A DNA stretch of 34,612 nt from Lachnospiraceae bacterium. Lineage in GTDB: Bacteria > Bacillota > Clostridia > Lachnospirales > Lachnospiraceae. The stretch spans positions 1 through 34,612 of the forward strand of contig JAFVSN010000001.1 of assembly GCA_017503735.1 (NCBI GenBank). The letters are read 5' to 3'. The notes beneath the pieces are model-generated. The model did not search any database. It saw nothing but the letters and a program-made list of their open reading frames with translations, and was not told where the DNA came from. Below, piece after piece: positions 7,282 through 15,980 of this stretch (position 1 is the first letter of the stretch; every line of letters begins with the position of its first letter). The position numbers and the translations under genes are program-made.

Positions 7282-8375
7282 TCGTATGCACCATCCTTTA
7301 CTTTTACAATTACCGGTTCTCCGCCTGCAGGAGCCCAGATGTTTTCAGCATTCGGTTCCATCGTGCGAATTGCCGCTTCTTCACTGGCGATAAACACCTT
7401 ATCGTCCTTCTCACCGACTACCATAGAACGAAGTTTCAGTCGATCGTTCAGCGCCATGAGACCACCGTTAAAGCCAAGTACAATGGAAAAAGGACCGGTG
7501 ATAAGTAAACTTGGGAAAAGGGTACGCAAATAGATATGTTTGTTTTTATCTTCCAAATCGGTTTTTCCTTCGATAGTACTCCAGAACGGGGCTGCGATGA
7601 CGCTGGCTGCTTCACTGAGACTCAGTCCCTGTACGCGGATTAAATAGTCCATAATATAAGTGATAACCTCAGTATCAGTCTGTAGCGTACATTTGTAACC
7701 AAACATTTCTATAAAACGGCGGTTTGCATCATAAGAGGAGATTTCTCCATTATGTACGATAGACCAATCCAGCAAAGTGAAGGGATGTGCTCCTCCCCAC
7801 CAACCGGGAGTGTTGGTAGGATAACGCCCGTGTGCTGTCCAGGAATAGCCCTCATATTCTTCTAATTTATAAAAAACACCGACATCTTCAGGAAATCCGA
7901 CAGCCTTGAATGTTCCCATGTTTTTACCGCTGGAAAAGACATATGCGCCTTTCATCTCAATGTTGATTTTCATTACGGTACGGGCAACAAATTCTTTTTC
8001 GTCCAACTGCATGGAAGCTAACATAGATTTTAAAGGAGCTACGAAATATCTCCAGATAATGGGTTCATCGGTGATTGTCGGAATCTTGCGGGTCGGAATA
8101 ATTTCCGATTTTACAATTTCAAAGCGTTCCTTTAAGAATACTTCACATTCTTTTCGGGTGGAACGGGTATCAAAGAACATATGTAATGCATAAAGTTCTT
8201 TGTATTCCGGATAAATGCCATAACCGGCAAATCCGCCGCCAAGTCCGTTGGAACGGTCATGCATCGGCTTCATGGCATTGGTGATCATCTCTCCGGACAT
8301 TCGGGTCCCTTCTTTAGAGATAACAGCAGCGATTGCACATCCGGAGGGGATACGCACTTGTCCTTCTACTTTCAT
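7278..8375 (-). CDS. Class II glutamine amidotransferase domain protein (GltB N-terminal-like)
   Basis: The 365-aa protein resembles the glutaminase domain of glutamate synthase. A probable nucleophile is Cys13 in RIPSGCAIAAVIS. It would become N-terminal only if a 12-residue leader were removed, as with GltB propeptides (inference). Other motifs are AHGRYPTNTPGWWGG, WSIVHNGEISS and LQTDTEVITY, which bind glutamine in class II amidotransferases. It releases ammonia from glutamine for the FMN subunit encoded next (ATGA overlap). AAAGGA lies about 11 bases before the ATG. It is the first gene of the leftward eight-gene operon, downstream of a sigma-A-type promoter and an ANTAR-type attenuator. 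Confidence 0.9.
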   Translation of the reverse strand: MKVEGQVRIPSGCAIAAVISKEGTRMSGEMITNAMKPMHDRSNGLGGGFAGYGIYPEYKELYALHMFFDTRSTRKECEVFLKERFEIVKSEIIPTRKIPTITDEPIIWRYFVAPLKSMLASMQLDEKEFVARTVMKINIEMKGAYVFSSGKNMGTFKAVGFPEDVGVFYKLEEYEGYSWTAHGRYPTNTPGWWGGAHPFTLLDWSIVHNGEISSYDANRRFIEMFGYKCTLQTDTEVITYIMDYLIRVQGLSLSEAASVIAAPFWSTIEGKTDLEDKNKHIYLRTLFPSLLITGPFSIVLGFNGGLMALNDRLKLRSMVVGEKDDKVFIASEEAAIRTMEPNAENIWAPAGGEPVIVKVKDGAYE

Positions 8376-8404
8376 GTGAGTTCATTCCTTTCGGGGTGAA
8401 ATAA

Positions 8405-8461
8405 TAAAAAAGGACGTTCATCTCAATGTAGAAGCATTTCTACACTGGAATGAACGCCCTT
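8405..8461 (-). terminator. Leader intrinsic terminator of the glutamate synthase operon (attenuator)
   Basis: Read on the minus strand, AGGGCGTTCAT (plus 8460-8450) pairs with ATGAACGTCCT (plus 8421-8411), enclosing a second 8-bp stem GTGTAGAA/TTCTACAT with an ATGC loop. Six U residues follow (plus 8410-8405). It lies between the promoter and the first gene, so it would stop transcription before the operon unless prevented. Its 5' arm is shared with the antiterminator hairpin. Confidence 0.85.
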
Positions 8462-8468
8462 GCTCATT
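8449..8468 (-). promoter_or_regulatory. ANTAR-type A1/G4 hexaloop antiterminator hairpin, glutamate synthase operon leader
   Basis: On the minus strand a 7-bp stem AATGAGC/GTTCATT closes the six-base loop AAGGGC, which has A at position 1 and G at position 4, the signature read by ANTAR domains. The loop and 3' arm form the 5' arm of the following terminator, so the two structures exclude each other. The hairpin begins within a few bases of the predicted transcription start. Only one hexaloop hairpin is visible; the published motif has two in tandem. Confidence 0.78.
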
Positions 8469-8475
8469 TGCCAGC

Positions 8476-8504
8476 ATTGTACTCTTTTTCTTGTGGATTG
8501 TCAA
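8476..8504 (-). promoter_or_regulatory. Sigma-A-type promoter of the glutamate synthase operon
   Basis: On the minus strand a perfect -35 TTGACA (plus 8504-8499) is followed by a 17-base spacer and the -10 TACAAT (plus 8481-8476). The expected start is about 7 bases further, near plus 8469, directly before the antiterminator hairpin. AT-rich sequence upstream may act as an UP element. Confidence 0.88.
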
Positions 8505-8507
8505 GGG

Positions 8508-8523
8508 GAATTTTTAAAAATTC
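8508..8523. repeat. 16-bp perfect palindrome between divergent promoters
   Basis: GAATTTTTAAAAATTC is a perfect inverted repeat placed 3 bases upstream of the minus-strand -35 box. It may be a regulator site or simply an AT-rich UP element whose symmetry is fortuitous. No known operator consensus is matched with confidence. Confidence 0.45.
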
Positions 8524-8593
8524 TGAAAGCTTTTGGAAAATGCAAAGTTCTGAGCGTTTTTGCCGGAAAATCAAAAAAAATTGAAAAAAGGGG

Positions 8594-8622
8594 TTGACAA
8601 TTCATTTTTGTGGGTGTACAAT
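8594..8622 (+). promoter_or_regulatory. Sigma-A-type promoter of gdhA
   Basis: Perfect -35 TTGACA (8594-8599), 17-base spacer, -10 TACAAT (8617-8622). The boxes and spacer length are identical to those of the divergent promoter. Transcription should start near 8629, a few bases before the hexaloop hairpin. Confidence 0.9.
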
Positions 8623-8631
8623 GCGGGACAG

Positions 8632-8649
8632 AAAGGCAAAGGCGTCTTT
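8632..8649 (+). promoter_or_regulatory. ANTAR-type A1/G4 hexaloop antiterminator hairpin, gdhA leader
   Basis: A 6-bp stem AAAGGC/GTCTTT (one G-U pair) closes the six-base loop AAAGGC with A at position 1 and G at position 4. The loop plus the 3' arm (8638-8649) is also the start of the terminator stem, so the two folds are exclusive. The same 18 bases occur in the glnN leader. ANTAR recognition is inferred from the loop signature. Confidence 0.8.
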
Positions 8650-8692
8650 AGTGGTTTTCGTATCCCAACCACTAGAGATGCCTTTGTTTTTT
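8637..8692 (+). terminator. Leader intrinsic terminator of gdhA (attenuator)
   Basis: A 20-bp stem pairs 8637-8656 with 8667-8686, with only two G-U wobbles and a 10-base loop, and is followed by six T residues (8687-8692). It lies after the promoter and about 35 bases before the gdhA start codon, so it acts on gdhA itself rather than ending an upstream gene. Confidence 0.92.
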
Positions 8693-8721
8693 CTATTTCA
8701 GATAAAATAAAAGGAGGATGA

Positions 8722-10062
<1,341 letters not shown>

Positions 10063-10089
10063 GTGCAGATGAAAATAAGTGGATAGTGC

Positions 10090-10107
10090 AAAGGCAAAGG
10101 CGTCTTT
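10090..10107 (+). promoter_or_regulatory. ANTAR-type A1/G4 hexaloop antiterminator hairpin, glnN leader
   Basis: The 18 bases are identical to the gdhA element: stem AAAGGC/GTCTTT, loop AAAGGC with A1 and G4. The loop and 3' arm overlap the terminator that follows. I see no convincing promoter in the 27 bases between the gdhA stop and this hairpin, so glnN may be reached only by read-through from gdhA, making this an internal attenuator. Confidence 0.77.
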
Positions 10108-10136
10108 AATGTTTCTCTCATTAAAGATGCCTTTTT
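10096..10136 (+). terminator. Intercistronic terminator/attenuator between gdhA and glnN
   Basis: A 16-bp stem pairs 10096-10111 with 10119-10134 (one G-U pair) around a 7-base loop, ending in a run of five T residues (10132-10136) that overlaps the stem base. Its 5' arm is shared with the hexaloop hairpin. It can end the gdhA transcript or, when blocked, let transcription continue into glnN, amt and asnB. Confidence 0.87.
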
Positions 10137-10172
10137 CTAATAAAAACGGGCGCAAGAAAAGGAGGATATTAT

Positions 10173-12269
10173 ATGGAAACTGTAACGAATTATTTTGGAA
10201 ACCTGGTCTTCGATGACAGAGTAATGAAAGCTACACTGTCTGCAAAGGTGTACGCCTCGCTTAAGAAGACGATTGATGAAGGAACGGAGTTGGACATCAG
10301 TGTGGCCAATGCCGTAGCAAACGCAATGAAGGATTGGGCAATTTCCAAGGGAGCTACTCATTATACGCATTGGTTCCAACCGCTTACCGGTATTACCGCA
10401 GAAAAGCATGACAGCTTTATTACTCCGTCTCCGGATGGCGGTGTGATTATGGAGTTTTCAGGAAAGGAATTGATTAAGGGTGAGCCGGATGCGTCTTCTT
10501 TCCCGTCTGGTGGATTGAGGGCGACGTTTGAGGCAAGAGGCTATACTGCGTGGGACCCGACCTCGTACGCATTTATTAAGGGAAACACCCTTTGTATTCC
10601 GACGGCGTTCTGTTCTTACGGCGGAGAAGCATTAGATAAGAAGACACCACTTCTTCGTTCTATGGAAGCACTGAACAAGCAAGCGCTTCGTATCTTGCGA
10701 TTGTTCGGAAACGATACGGTAAAGTGTGTTCGTACATCCGTTGGACCGGAGCAGGAATATTTCCTTGTAGATGCGGAGATGTATGAGAAGCGTCGTGACC
10801 TGCGCTTTACCGGTCGTACCTTATTTGGCGCAAGACCTCCGAAGGGTCAGGAAATGGATGATCATTACTTTGGTGTGATTAAGCCTAGGGTTCAGGCATA
10901 CATGAAGGAACTTAACGACGAACTGTGGAAGCTTGGTATTTTGGCCAAGACCGAACATAATGAAGTAGCCCCGGCGCAGCATGAGCTGGCACCTATCTAT
11001 ACTACGACAAACATTGCAACAGACCATAACCAGCTGACAATGGAGATTATGCAAAAGGTTGCTGCAAAGCATGGCCTGGTTTGTTTACTCCATGAAAAGC
11101 CTTTCGACGGGGTGAATGGTAGTGGTAAGCACAATAACTGGTCCATGGCAACAGATGCAGGGGTAAACCTTCTTTCTCCGGGAGAAACCCCGTACGAGAA
11201 TGCGCAATTCCTTTTGTTCCTTTGCGCTGTGATTAAGGCAGTGGATGATTATCAGGATTTGCTTCGTATTTCGGTTGCCACTGCCGGAAACGATCATCGT
11301 CTTGGAGCAAATGAAGCACCGCCTGCGGTTGTTTCCATTTTCCTTGGTGATGAATTAAATGCAGTGTTGGAAGCAATTGAAACAGGAACCCCGTACAGTG
11401 GTACCGAAAAGAAACAGATGAAGCTGGGGGTTGACGTGCTTCCGAAGTTTAACCGCGATACCACGGATCGTAACCGTACTTCACCGTTTGCGTTTACCGG
11501 TAACAAGTTCGAGTTCCGTATGCTTGGTTCCTCCAACAGTATTGCTTGTGCGAACATCATGTTAAACAGTGCGGTGGCAGAGAGCTTAAAGATCTATGCT
11601 GACCGGTTGGAACAGGCAGAGGACTTTGAGACGGCGCTCCATCAGATGATTCGAAAGACTATCAAGGATCACAAAAACATTATCTTTAACGGCAATGGGT
11701 ATGATGATTCATGGATTCGGGAGGCAACAGAAAAGAGAGGCTTACTTAACTATCGTACGACTGCAGACTGTGTACCGCACCTTCTGGATAAGAAGAATGT
11801 AGATATGTTAACCGCCCACGGTGTATTTTCGGAAGCAGAGCTTAAGTCGCGTTATGAAATCACGTTGGAGAACTACTGTAAGACCGTTGTAATTGAAGCG
11901 AACACCATGGTGGATATGGCGAAGACCGAGATTGCACCGGCAGTAGAGGCTTACGTGGCAGACGTGGCAAAAGCTGTGGCTGCAAAGAAGGCAGTGGATG
12001 CAACACTTCCGTGTACTTACGAGATGGGTCTTGTGAAGAAGCTTTCAATGTTGTGCGACCGGATTGCGATAAAAATAGAGGAACTGGAGACAATATTAAA
12101 AGAAATTCAGGAAACGGAGAATATCGGTACGGAAGCAAATGCAATTCGCGATATACTTCTTGGTAAGATGTATGAGTTACGCCTTGCGTGTGATGAGGCA
12201 GAAACCGTTACGGCAAAGAGCTATTGGCCGTTCCCTACCTATGGTGACCTGCTTTTCGGCGTAAGATAA
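10173..12269 (+). CDS. glnN: Glutamine synthetase type III
   Basis: The 698-aa protein is of the GSIII class, which is much longer than GSI and common in Bacteroidetes, cyanobacteria and Clostridia. It makes glutamine from glutamate, ammonium and ATP. Recognisable blocks are [76 protein letters not shown] and [14 protein letters not shown], which hold the metal- and substrate-binding residues. A long helical C-terminal region follows, as usual for GSIII. AAAAGGAGG sits 7 bases before the ATG. The gene lies behind an ANTAR-type attenuator and is followed after 31 bases by the ammonium transporter. This is probably the main glutamine synthetase, since the second GS-like gene at 2145-3356 has unusual active-site residues. 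Confidence 0.95.
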   Translation: METVTNYFGNLVFDDRVMKATLSAKVYASLKKTIDEGTELDISVANAVANAMKDWAISKGATHYTHWFQPLTGITAEKHDSFITPSPDGGVIMEFSGKELIKGEPDASSFPSGGLRATFEARGYTAWDPTSYAFIKGNTLCIPTAFCSYGGEALDKKTPLLRSMEALNKQALRILRLFGNDTVKCVRTSVGPEQEYFLVDAEMYEKRRDLRFTGRTLFGARPPKGQEMDDHYFGVIKPRVQAYMKELNDELWKLGILAKTEHNEVAPAQHELAPIYTTTNIATDHNQLTMEIMQKVAAKHGLVCLLHEKPFDGVNGSGKHNNWSMATDAGVNLLSPGETPYENAQFLLFLCAVIKAVDDYQDLLRISVATAGNDHRLGANEAPPAVVSIFLGDELNAVLEAIETGTPYSGTEKKQMKLGVDVLPKFNRDTTDRNRTSPFAFTGNKFEFRMLGSSNSIACANIMLNSAVAESLKIYADRLEQAEDFETALHQMIRKTIKDHKNIIFNGNGYDDSWIREATEKRGLLNYRTTADCVPHLLDKKNVDMLTAHGVFSEAELKSRYEITLENYCKTVVIEANTMVDMAKTEIAPAVEAYVADVAKAVAAKKAVDATLPCTYEMGLVKKLSMLCDRIAIKIEELETILKEIQETENIGTEANAIRDILLGKMYELRLACDEAETVTAKSYWPFPTYGDLLFGVR

Positions 12270-12300
12270 GGATAAAATGAACAGGAAAGGATGATGTGTT

Positions 12301-14016
12301 ATGACGTACAGCGCAGTTAATACAATTTGGGTACTGATCGGTGCCGCACTTGTATTCTTTATGCAGGCCGGGTTTTCCATGTGTGAAGCCGGATTTACCA
12401 GAGCAAAGAATACCGGTAATATTTTGATGAAAAACCTGATGGACTTTTGTATCGGAACACCGGCTTTCTGGTTGGTCGGTTTCGGGCTCATGTTTGGCTC
12501 CAGAACGGGGCTGTTTGGAAAATTCGACCCTTTCATTCGGGGAGATTACAGCCATATTTTACCGGCCGGGGTGCCGCTTTGGGCCTTTGCAATATTTCAG
12601 ACTGTATTTTGTGCCACCGCAGCGACCATCGTTTCCGGTGCCATGGCGGAACGAACGAAGTTCAGTGCATATTGTATTTACTCCGCAGCAATCTCCCTTA
12701 TTATCTATCCGATTTCCGGACATTGGATTTGGGGCGGTGGCTGGTTAGCGGAACTCGGTTTTCATGATTTTGCAGGTTCTACGGCTGTTCATATGGTTGG
12801 TGGTGTCTGCGCTTTAATCGGTGCAAAGATTTTAGGTCCGCGTATCGGTAAGTACGACAAGAACAGAAAGCCACGGGCAATCCTCGGTCACAACCTGACC
12901 TTTGCGGCACTCGGGGTATTCATTCTTTGGTTCTGTTGGTTCGGTTTTAACGGTGCTTCTACCGTTGGTATGGATAGCGATGTACTGGTGGAACGTGCAG
13001 GCATGGTCTTTTTTAACACAAACCTTGCGGCTGCTGTTGCCTGTTGTACAACTCTAATTGTGACCTGGATTCGTTATAAGAAGCCGGATGTTTCCATGAC
13101 ATACAATGCGGCACTTGCCGGTCTGGTAGGTATTACTGCAGGCTGTGATGCGGTTAGTCCGTTAGGTGCAGCGATTATGGGCTTGATATTCGGTGTTGTA
13201 ATTGTATTTGCTGTTGAATTTTTCGATAAGGTCGCAAAGATCGATGACCCTGTCGGTGCGATTTCCGTACATTGTGTCTGCGGTGCACTCGGTACAATTT
13301 TGACCGGATTGTTTGCAACCGGTAGTTCTACCGAAAAGGGCTTATTCTACGGTGGTGGCTTCCACTTATTTGGCATTCAGTTGTTAGGTGTTGTTACGGT
13401 AGCAGTGTATGTTGCTGTATTAATTACCATTGTGTTTTTAGTGATTAAGCATACGATCGGACTTCGTGCTGATGCGGAGGATGAGATTGCCGGACTGGAT
13501 GTTTCCGAGCATGGTTTACTCACGGCATATGCGGGATTTGCAATGCTTCCGGATACAACGACGTTAGAAGATGGAACAAATCCGATTGTGGTAACCGGTG
13601 AGGTTCCGGTGGCGGAAGCGGTTCCGGTAAAGAAAATGCCGTCCTTCGAAGAGGGTACGCCTAAGTTTACGAAGGTTGAGATTATTTGCAAGGAATCCCG
13701 ACTGGAAACATTAAAGTCGGCGATGATGAGCATTGGCATTACCAGCATGACAGTATCCCATGTACTCGGTTGCGGTGTGCAGAAGGGTAAGCCGGAATAC
13801 TATCGTGGTGTTCCGGTGGAAGCAACTCTTTTACCGAAGGTTCAAGTGGATATTGTAGTCAGCAAGGTTCCGGTTCGCAGTGTTATTGAAGCGGCGAAGA
13901 AAGTGCTTTACACCGGACATATCGGTGATGGTAAAATTTTTGTTTATGATGTGGAAAATGTTGTAAAGGTTCGTACCGGTGAAGAAGGTTACGATGCCCT
14001 ACAGGATGTTGAATAA
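12301..14016 (+). CDS. amt: Ammonium transporter (Amt) fused to a C-terminal P-II (GlnK-like) domain
   Basis: This 571-aa membrane protein starts with about 11 transmembrane segments (residues 5-390) and the pore twin histidines His164 (STAVHMVGG) and His324 (AISVHCVCG), plus HWIWGGGWL. After a linker of about 60 residues, residues 455-571 form a complete P-II domain with the T-loop GVQKGKPEYYRGVPVE and YTGHIGDGKIFVYD, which binds nucleotide. Arg502 matches the GlnK arginine that plugs AmtB. The position of the uridylylated Tyr51 of enteric GlnK is Val506, so uridylylation at that site is impossible; Tyr501 corresponds to the conserved Tyr46. The fusion places sensor and channel in one chain and stoichiometry. 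It lies 31 bases after glnN, with AAAGGATG near the start. Confidence 0.95.
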   Translation: MTYSAVNTIWVLIGAALVFFMQAGFSMCEAGFTRAKNTGNILMKNLMDFCIGTPAFWLVGFGLMFGSRTGLFGKFDPFIRGDYSHILPAGVPLWAFAIFQTVFCATAATIVSGAMAERTKFSAYCIYSAAISLIIYPISGHWIWGGGWLAELGFHDFAGSTAVHMVGGVCALIGAKILGPRIGKYDKNRKPRAILGHNLTFAALGVFILWFCWFGFNGASTVGMDSDVLVERAGMVFFNTNLAAAVACCTTLIVTWIRYKKPDVSMTYNAALAGLVGITAGCDAVSPLGAAIMGLIFGVVIVFAVEFFDKVAKIDDPVGAISVHCVCGALGTILTGLFATGSSTEKGLFYGGGFHLFGIQLLGVVTVAVYVAVLITIVFLVIKHTIGLRADAEDEIAGLDVSEHGLLTAYAGFAMLPDTTTLEDGTNPIVVTGEVPVAEAVPVKKMPSFEEGTPKFTKVEIICKESRLETLKSAMMSIGITSMTVSHVLGCGVQKGKPEYYRGVPVEATLLPKVQVDIVVSKVPVRSVIEAAKKVLYTGHIGDGKIFVYDVENVVKVRTGEEGYDALQDVE

Positions 14017-14040
14017 TCAATTCCGGAAAGGAGCGTATCT

Positions 14041-14208
14041 ATGCAAATGAAAGAAAATTGGTTCATGACTCAAGCCGACTTTAAAGATGTAACGCCCGAG
14101 ATGCTTCTCGGTATAGAGAAGCCGGATCCACTCTATGAGAAAGCTTTTCTTTCGAGGGAAGATAAAAGTACAACGGAATTTGCTCAAAATACGACAACCT
14201 GGGACTGA
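14041..14208 (+). CDS. Unrecognised 55-aa protein between amt and asnB
   Basis: The open frame runs from an ATG with a good ribosome site (AAAGGAG about 7 bases upstream) to TGA. The product is acidic and hydrophilic, with the stretch NWFMTQADFKDVTPEMLLGI and a Ser/Thr-rich tail ending TTTWD. No membrane segment, signal peptide, cysteine or known motif is seen. It begins 24 bases after the amt stop and ends 35 bases before asnB, so it should be cotranscribed with both. A role linked to asparagine synthetase or to the Amt/P-II protein is possible from position only. I do not recognise the family. Confidence 0.7.
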   Translation: MQMKENWFMTQADFKDVTPEMLLGIEKPDPLYEKAFLSREDKSTTEFAQNTTTWD

Positions 14209-14243
14209 TAAATTATTGATTTGATTAACGGAGGTAGATTTCC

Positions 14244-15827
14244 ATGTGTGCTATTATGGGTTATTGTGGCAACGGTGCCACTTTGGATGTATTTGAAAAG
14301 GGCTTTCGGGAGACTGTCTCCCGAGGCCCGGATGACAGCCGAATTATGGATACCGGGAATGGATTGCTTGGTTTTCATCGGCTTTCTATCATGGGACTGA
14401 CTCCTTCCGGAATGCAACCCTTTGAGTTGGACGGTAGTTATGTGGTATGTAATGGAGAACTCTACGGGTTTGAAAAACAAAAGGAGAGCCTGAAGCAAAA
14501 AGGGTATACATTTAAAAGCGATAGCGACTGCGAAATCTTACTCCCTCTGTATCGCGAATACGGTACTGATATGTTTGCAATGCTGGACGCTGAGTTTGCA
14601 TGCATTATCTATGACGGCGAAACGGGTGAGTTCATTGCGGCAAGAGACCCGATCGGGATCAGACCGTTGTATTACGGCTATGATAAAGCAGGCGTAATCC
14701 TGTTTGCAAGTGAAGCAAAAAACCTTGTGGGTCTTGCTGACAAGATTATGCCGTTCCCGCCGGGGCATTATTACAAGGGCGGAGAATTTGTCTGTTATTC
14801 GGATATTACACACGCAGATACCGTGTGTATGGATGATTTGGAAACGGTTTGCCACAACATTCATGATAAGCTGGTGGCAGGCGTGGAAAAGCGTTTGGTG
14901 GCGGATGCAAAGGTGGGTTTTCTGCTTTCGGGCGGTCTGGATTCCTCTCTGGTTTGTGCCATAGCAGCAAAAAAGAGCAGTGTTCCCATTAAGACCTTTG
15001 CCATCGGAATGAGTGAGGATGCAATCGACTTAAAGTATGCGAAGCAGGTGGCAAACTATATCGGCAGTGACCACAAGGAAGTTATCATTACGAAGAAGGA
15101 TGTATTAGCTTCATTAAAAACCGTCATTGCATTACTCGGAACCTTTGATATTACTACCATTCGGGCAAGCATGGGAATGTATTTGGTTTGTAAGGCAATT
15201 CATGAGCAGACCGATATCCGAGTGCTACTGACAGGTGAGATTTCGGATGAATTGTTCGGATATAAGTATACCGATTTCGCGCCGGATGCGGCGGCATTTC
15301 AGGCAGAAGCGGAGAAGAGAATCTCCGAGCTACATATGTATGATGTGCTTCGTGCGGACCGGTGTATTTCAGTAAACTCGCTGGAGGCAAGAGTGCCGTT
15401 CGGTGACCTTGACTTTGTGAAATATGTGATGTCGGTGGACCCGGAATTAAAGTTAAACAAGTATGGAAAGGGGAAATACCTGCTCCGTCATGCGTTTGAA
15501 GAGGGCGACTATTTGCCGGATGAAATATTATGGCGGGAGAAAGCTGCTTTCTCCGATGCGGTAGGACATTCCATGGTGGACTATTTGAAGGAGTATGCGG
15601 AGAACTTTTACAGTGATGAAGAGTTTGAGCATGAGCGTAAGAAATATACCCATGCGAGACCGTTCACAAAGGAGTCCTTGCTTTACCGGGAGATTTTTGA
15701 AAGCTATTATCCGGGACAAGGAGAAATGATTGCAGATTTTTGGATGCCGAACAAAGACTGGGAAGGCTGCAATGTGAGCGACCCTTCTGCGAGAGTTCTT
15801 TCAAATTACGGGGATAGCGGAAAATAA
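14244..15827 (+). CDS. asnB: Asparagine synthetase B, glutamine-hydrolysing
   Basis: AsnB converts aspartate, glutamine and ATP to asparagine and glutamate. The 527-aa protein has the N-terminal nucleophile Cys2 (MCAIMGY), RGPDD, the glutamine-site CNGELYG near 69-75 and RDPIGIRPLYYG. The synthetase domain has the pyrophosphate loop SGGLDSS at 229-235 and GEISDELFGYKY. The family is usually 500-630 aa, so it is complete. CGGAGG lies before the ATG. It is the last gene of the glnN-amt group. No clear terminator follows within the 153 bases before purC, where the next promoter begins 26 bases downstream, so some read-through into purC is possible. Confidence 0.95.
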   Translation: MCAIMGYCGNGATLDVFEKGFRETVSRGPDDSRIMDTGNGLLGFHRLSIMGLTPSGMQPFELDGSYVVCNGELYGFEKQKESLKQKGYTFKSDSDCEILLPLYREYGTDMFAMLDAEFACIIYDGETGEFIAARDPIGIRPLYYGYDKAGVILFASEAKNLVGLADKIMPFPPGHYYKGGEFVCYSDITHADTVCMDDLETVCHNIHDKLVAGVEKRLVADAKVGFLLSGGLDSSLVCAIAAKKSSVPIKTFAIGMSEDAIDLKYAKQVANYIGSDHKEVIITKKDVLASLKTVIALLGTFDITTIRASMGMYLVCKAIHEQTDIRVLLTGEISDELFGYKYTDFAPDAAAFQAEAEKRISELHMYDVLRADRCISVNSLEARVPFGDLDFVKYVMSVDPELKLNKYGKGKYLLRHAFEEGDYLPDEILWREKAAFSDAVGHSMVDYLKEYAENFYSDEEFEHERKKYTHARPFTKESLLYREIFESYYPGQGEMIADFWMPNKDWEGCNVSDPSARVLSNYGDSGK

Positions 15828-15853
15828 GAGAAAACAAAAAATTCATAGAGTAG

Positions 15854-15882
15854 TTGACAAATTGCCGAAAAAAGAGTAGAAT
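15854..15882 (+). promoter_or_regulatory. Sigma-A-type promoter of the purC operon
   Basis: Perfect -35 TTGACA (15854-15859), 17-base spacer and -10 TAGAAT (15877-15882). The predicted start is near 15889, only a few bases before the hexaloop hairpin, the same geometry as at gdhA and the glutamate synthase operon. Confidence 0.88.
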
Positions 15883-15893
15883 CTTTTCATGAA

Positions 15894-15911
15894 AAAGGCA
15901 AAGACGTCTTT
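15894..15911 (+). promoter_or_regulatory. ANTAR-type A1/G4 hexaloop antiterminator hairpin, purC operon leader
   Basis: Stem AAAGGC/GTCTTT closes the loop AAAGAC with A at position 1 and G at position 4. The stem is identical to those in the gdhA and glnN leaders and the loop differs at one base (position 5). The loop and 3' arm overlap the terminator arm. This suggests that a purine/pyrimidine/glutamine-consuming operon is under the same antiterminator as nitrogen assimilation. Confidence 0.78.
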
Positions 15912-15944
15912 GAGTTTATACTCGAAGTGTCTTTGTCTTTTTTT
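15899..15944 (+). terminator. Leader intrinsic terminator of the purC operon (attenuator)
   Basis: Outer stem CAAAGAC/GTCTTTG (15899-15905 with 15929-15935), a small GT/T internal loop, and inner stem CTTTGAGT/ACTCGAAG (15908-15915 with 15920-15927) around the loop TTAT. The stem is followed by TC and seven T residues (15938-15944). It lies between the promoter and purC, so it controls entry into the operon. Confidence 0.88.
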
Positions 15945-15980
15945 GTTTAAAAGCGTTATTACAATCGGAGGTATGAAGAG

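Noticed and set aside
8637-8692. Terminator of an unseen small gene upstream of gdhA
   Set aside because: A promoter with perfect boxes lies directly before it and no open frame is between, so it is a leader attenuator.
12301-14016. Separate glnK gene joined to amt by a sequencing error
   Set aside because: The frame is continuous through a linker of about 60 residues, with no stop, ribosome site or start codon context at the junction; a genuine fusion is simpler.
15883-15980. Guanine or other purine riboswitch before purC
   Set aside because: The leader is only about 90 bases and is filled by the hexaloop hairpin, terminator and ribosome site; I see no three-way junction.
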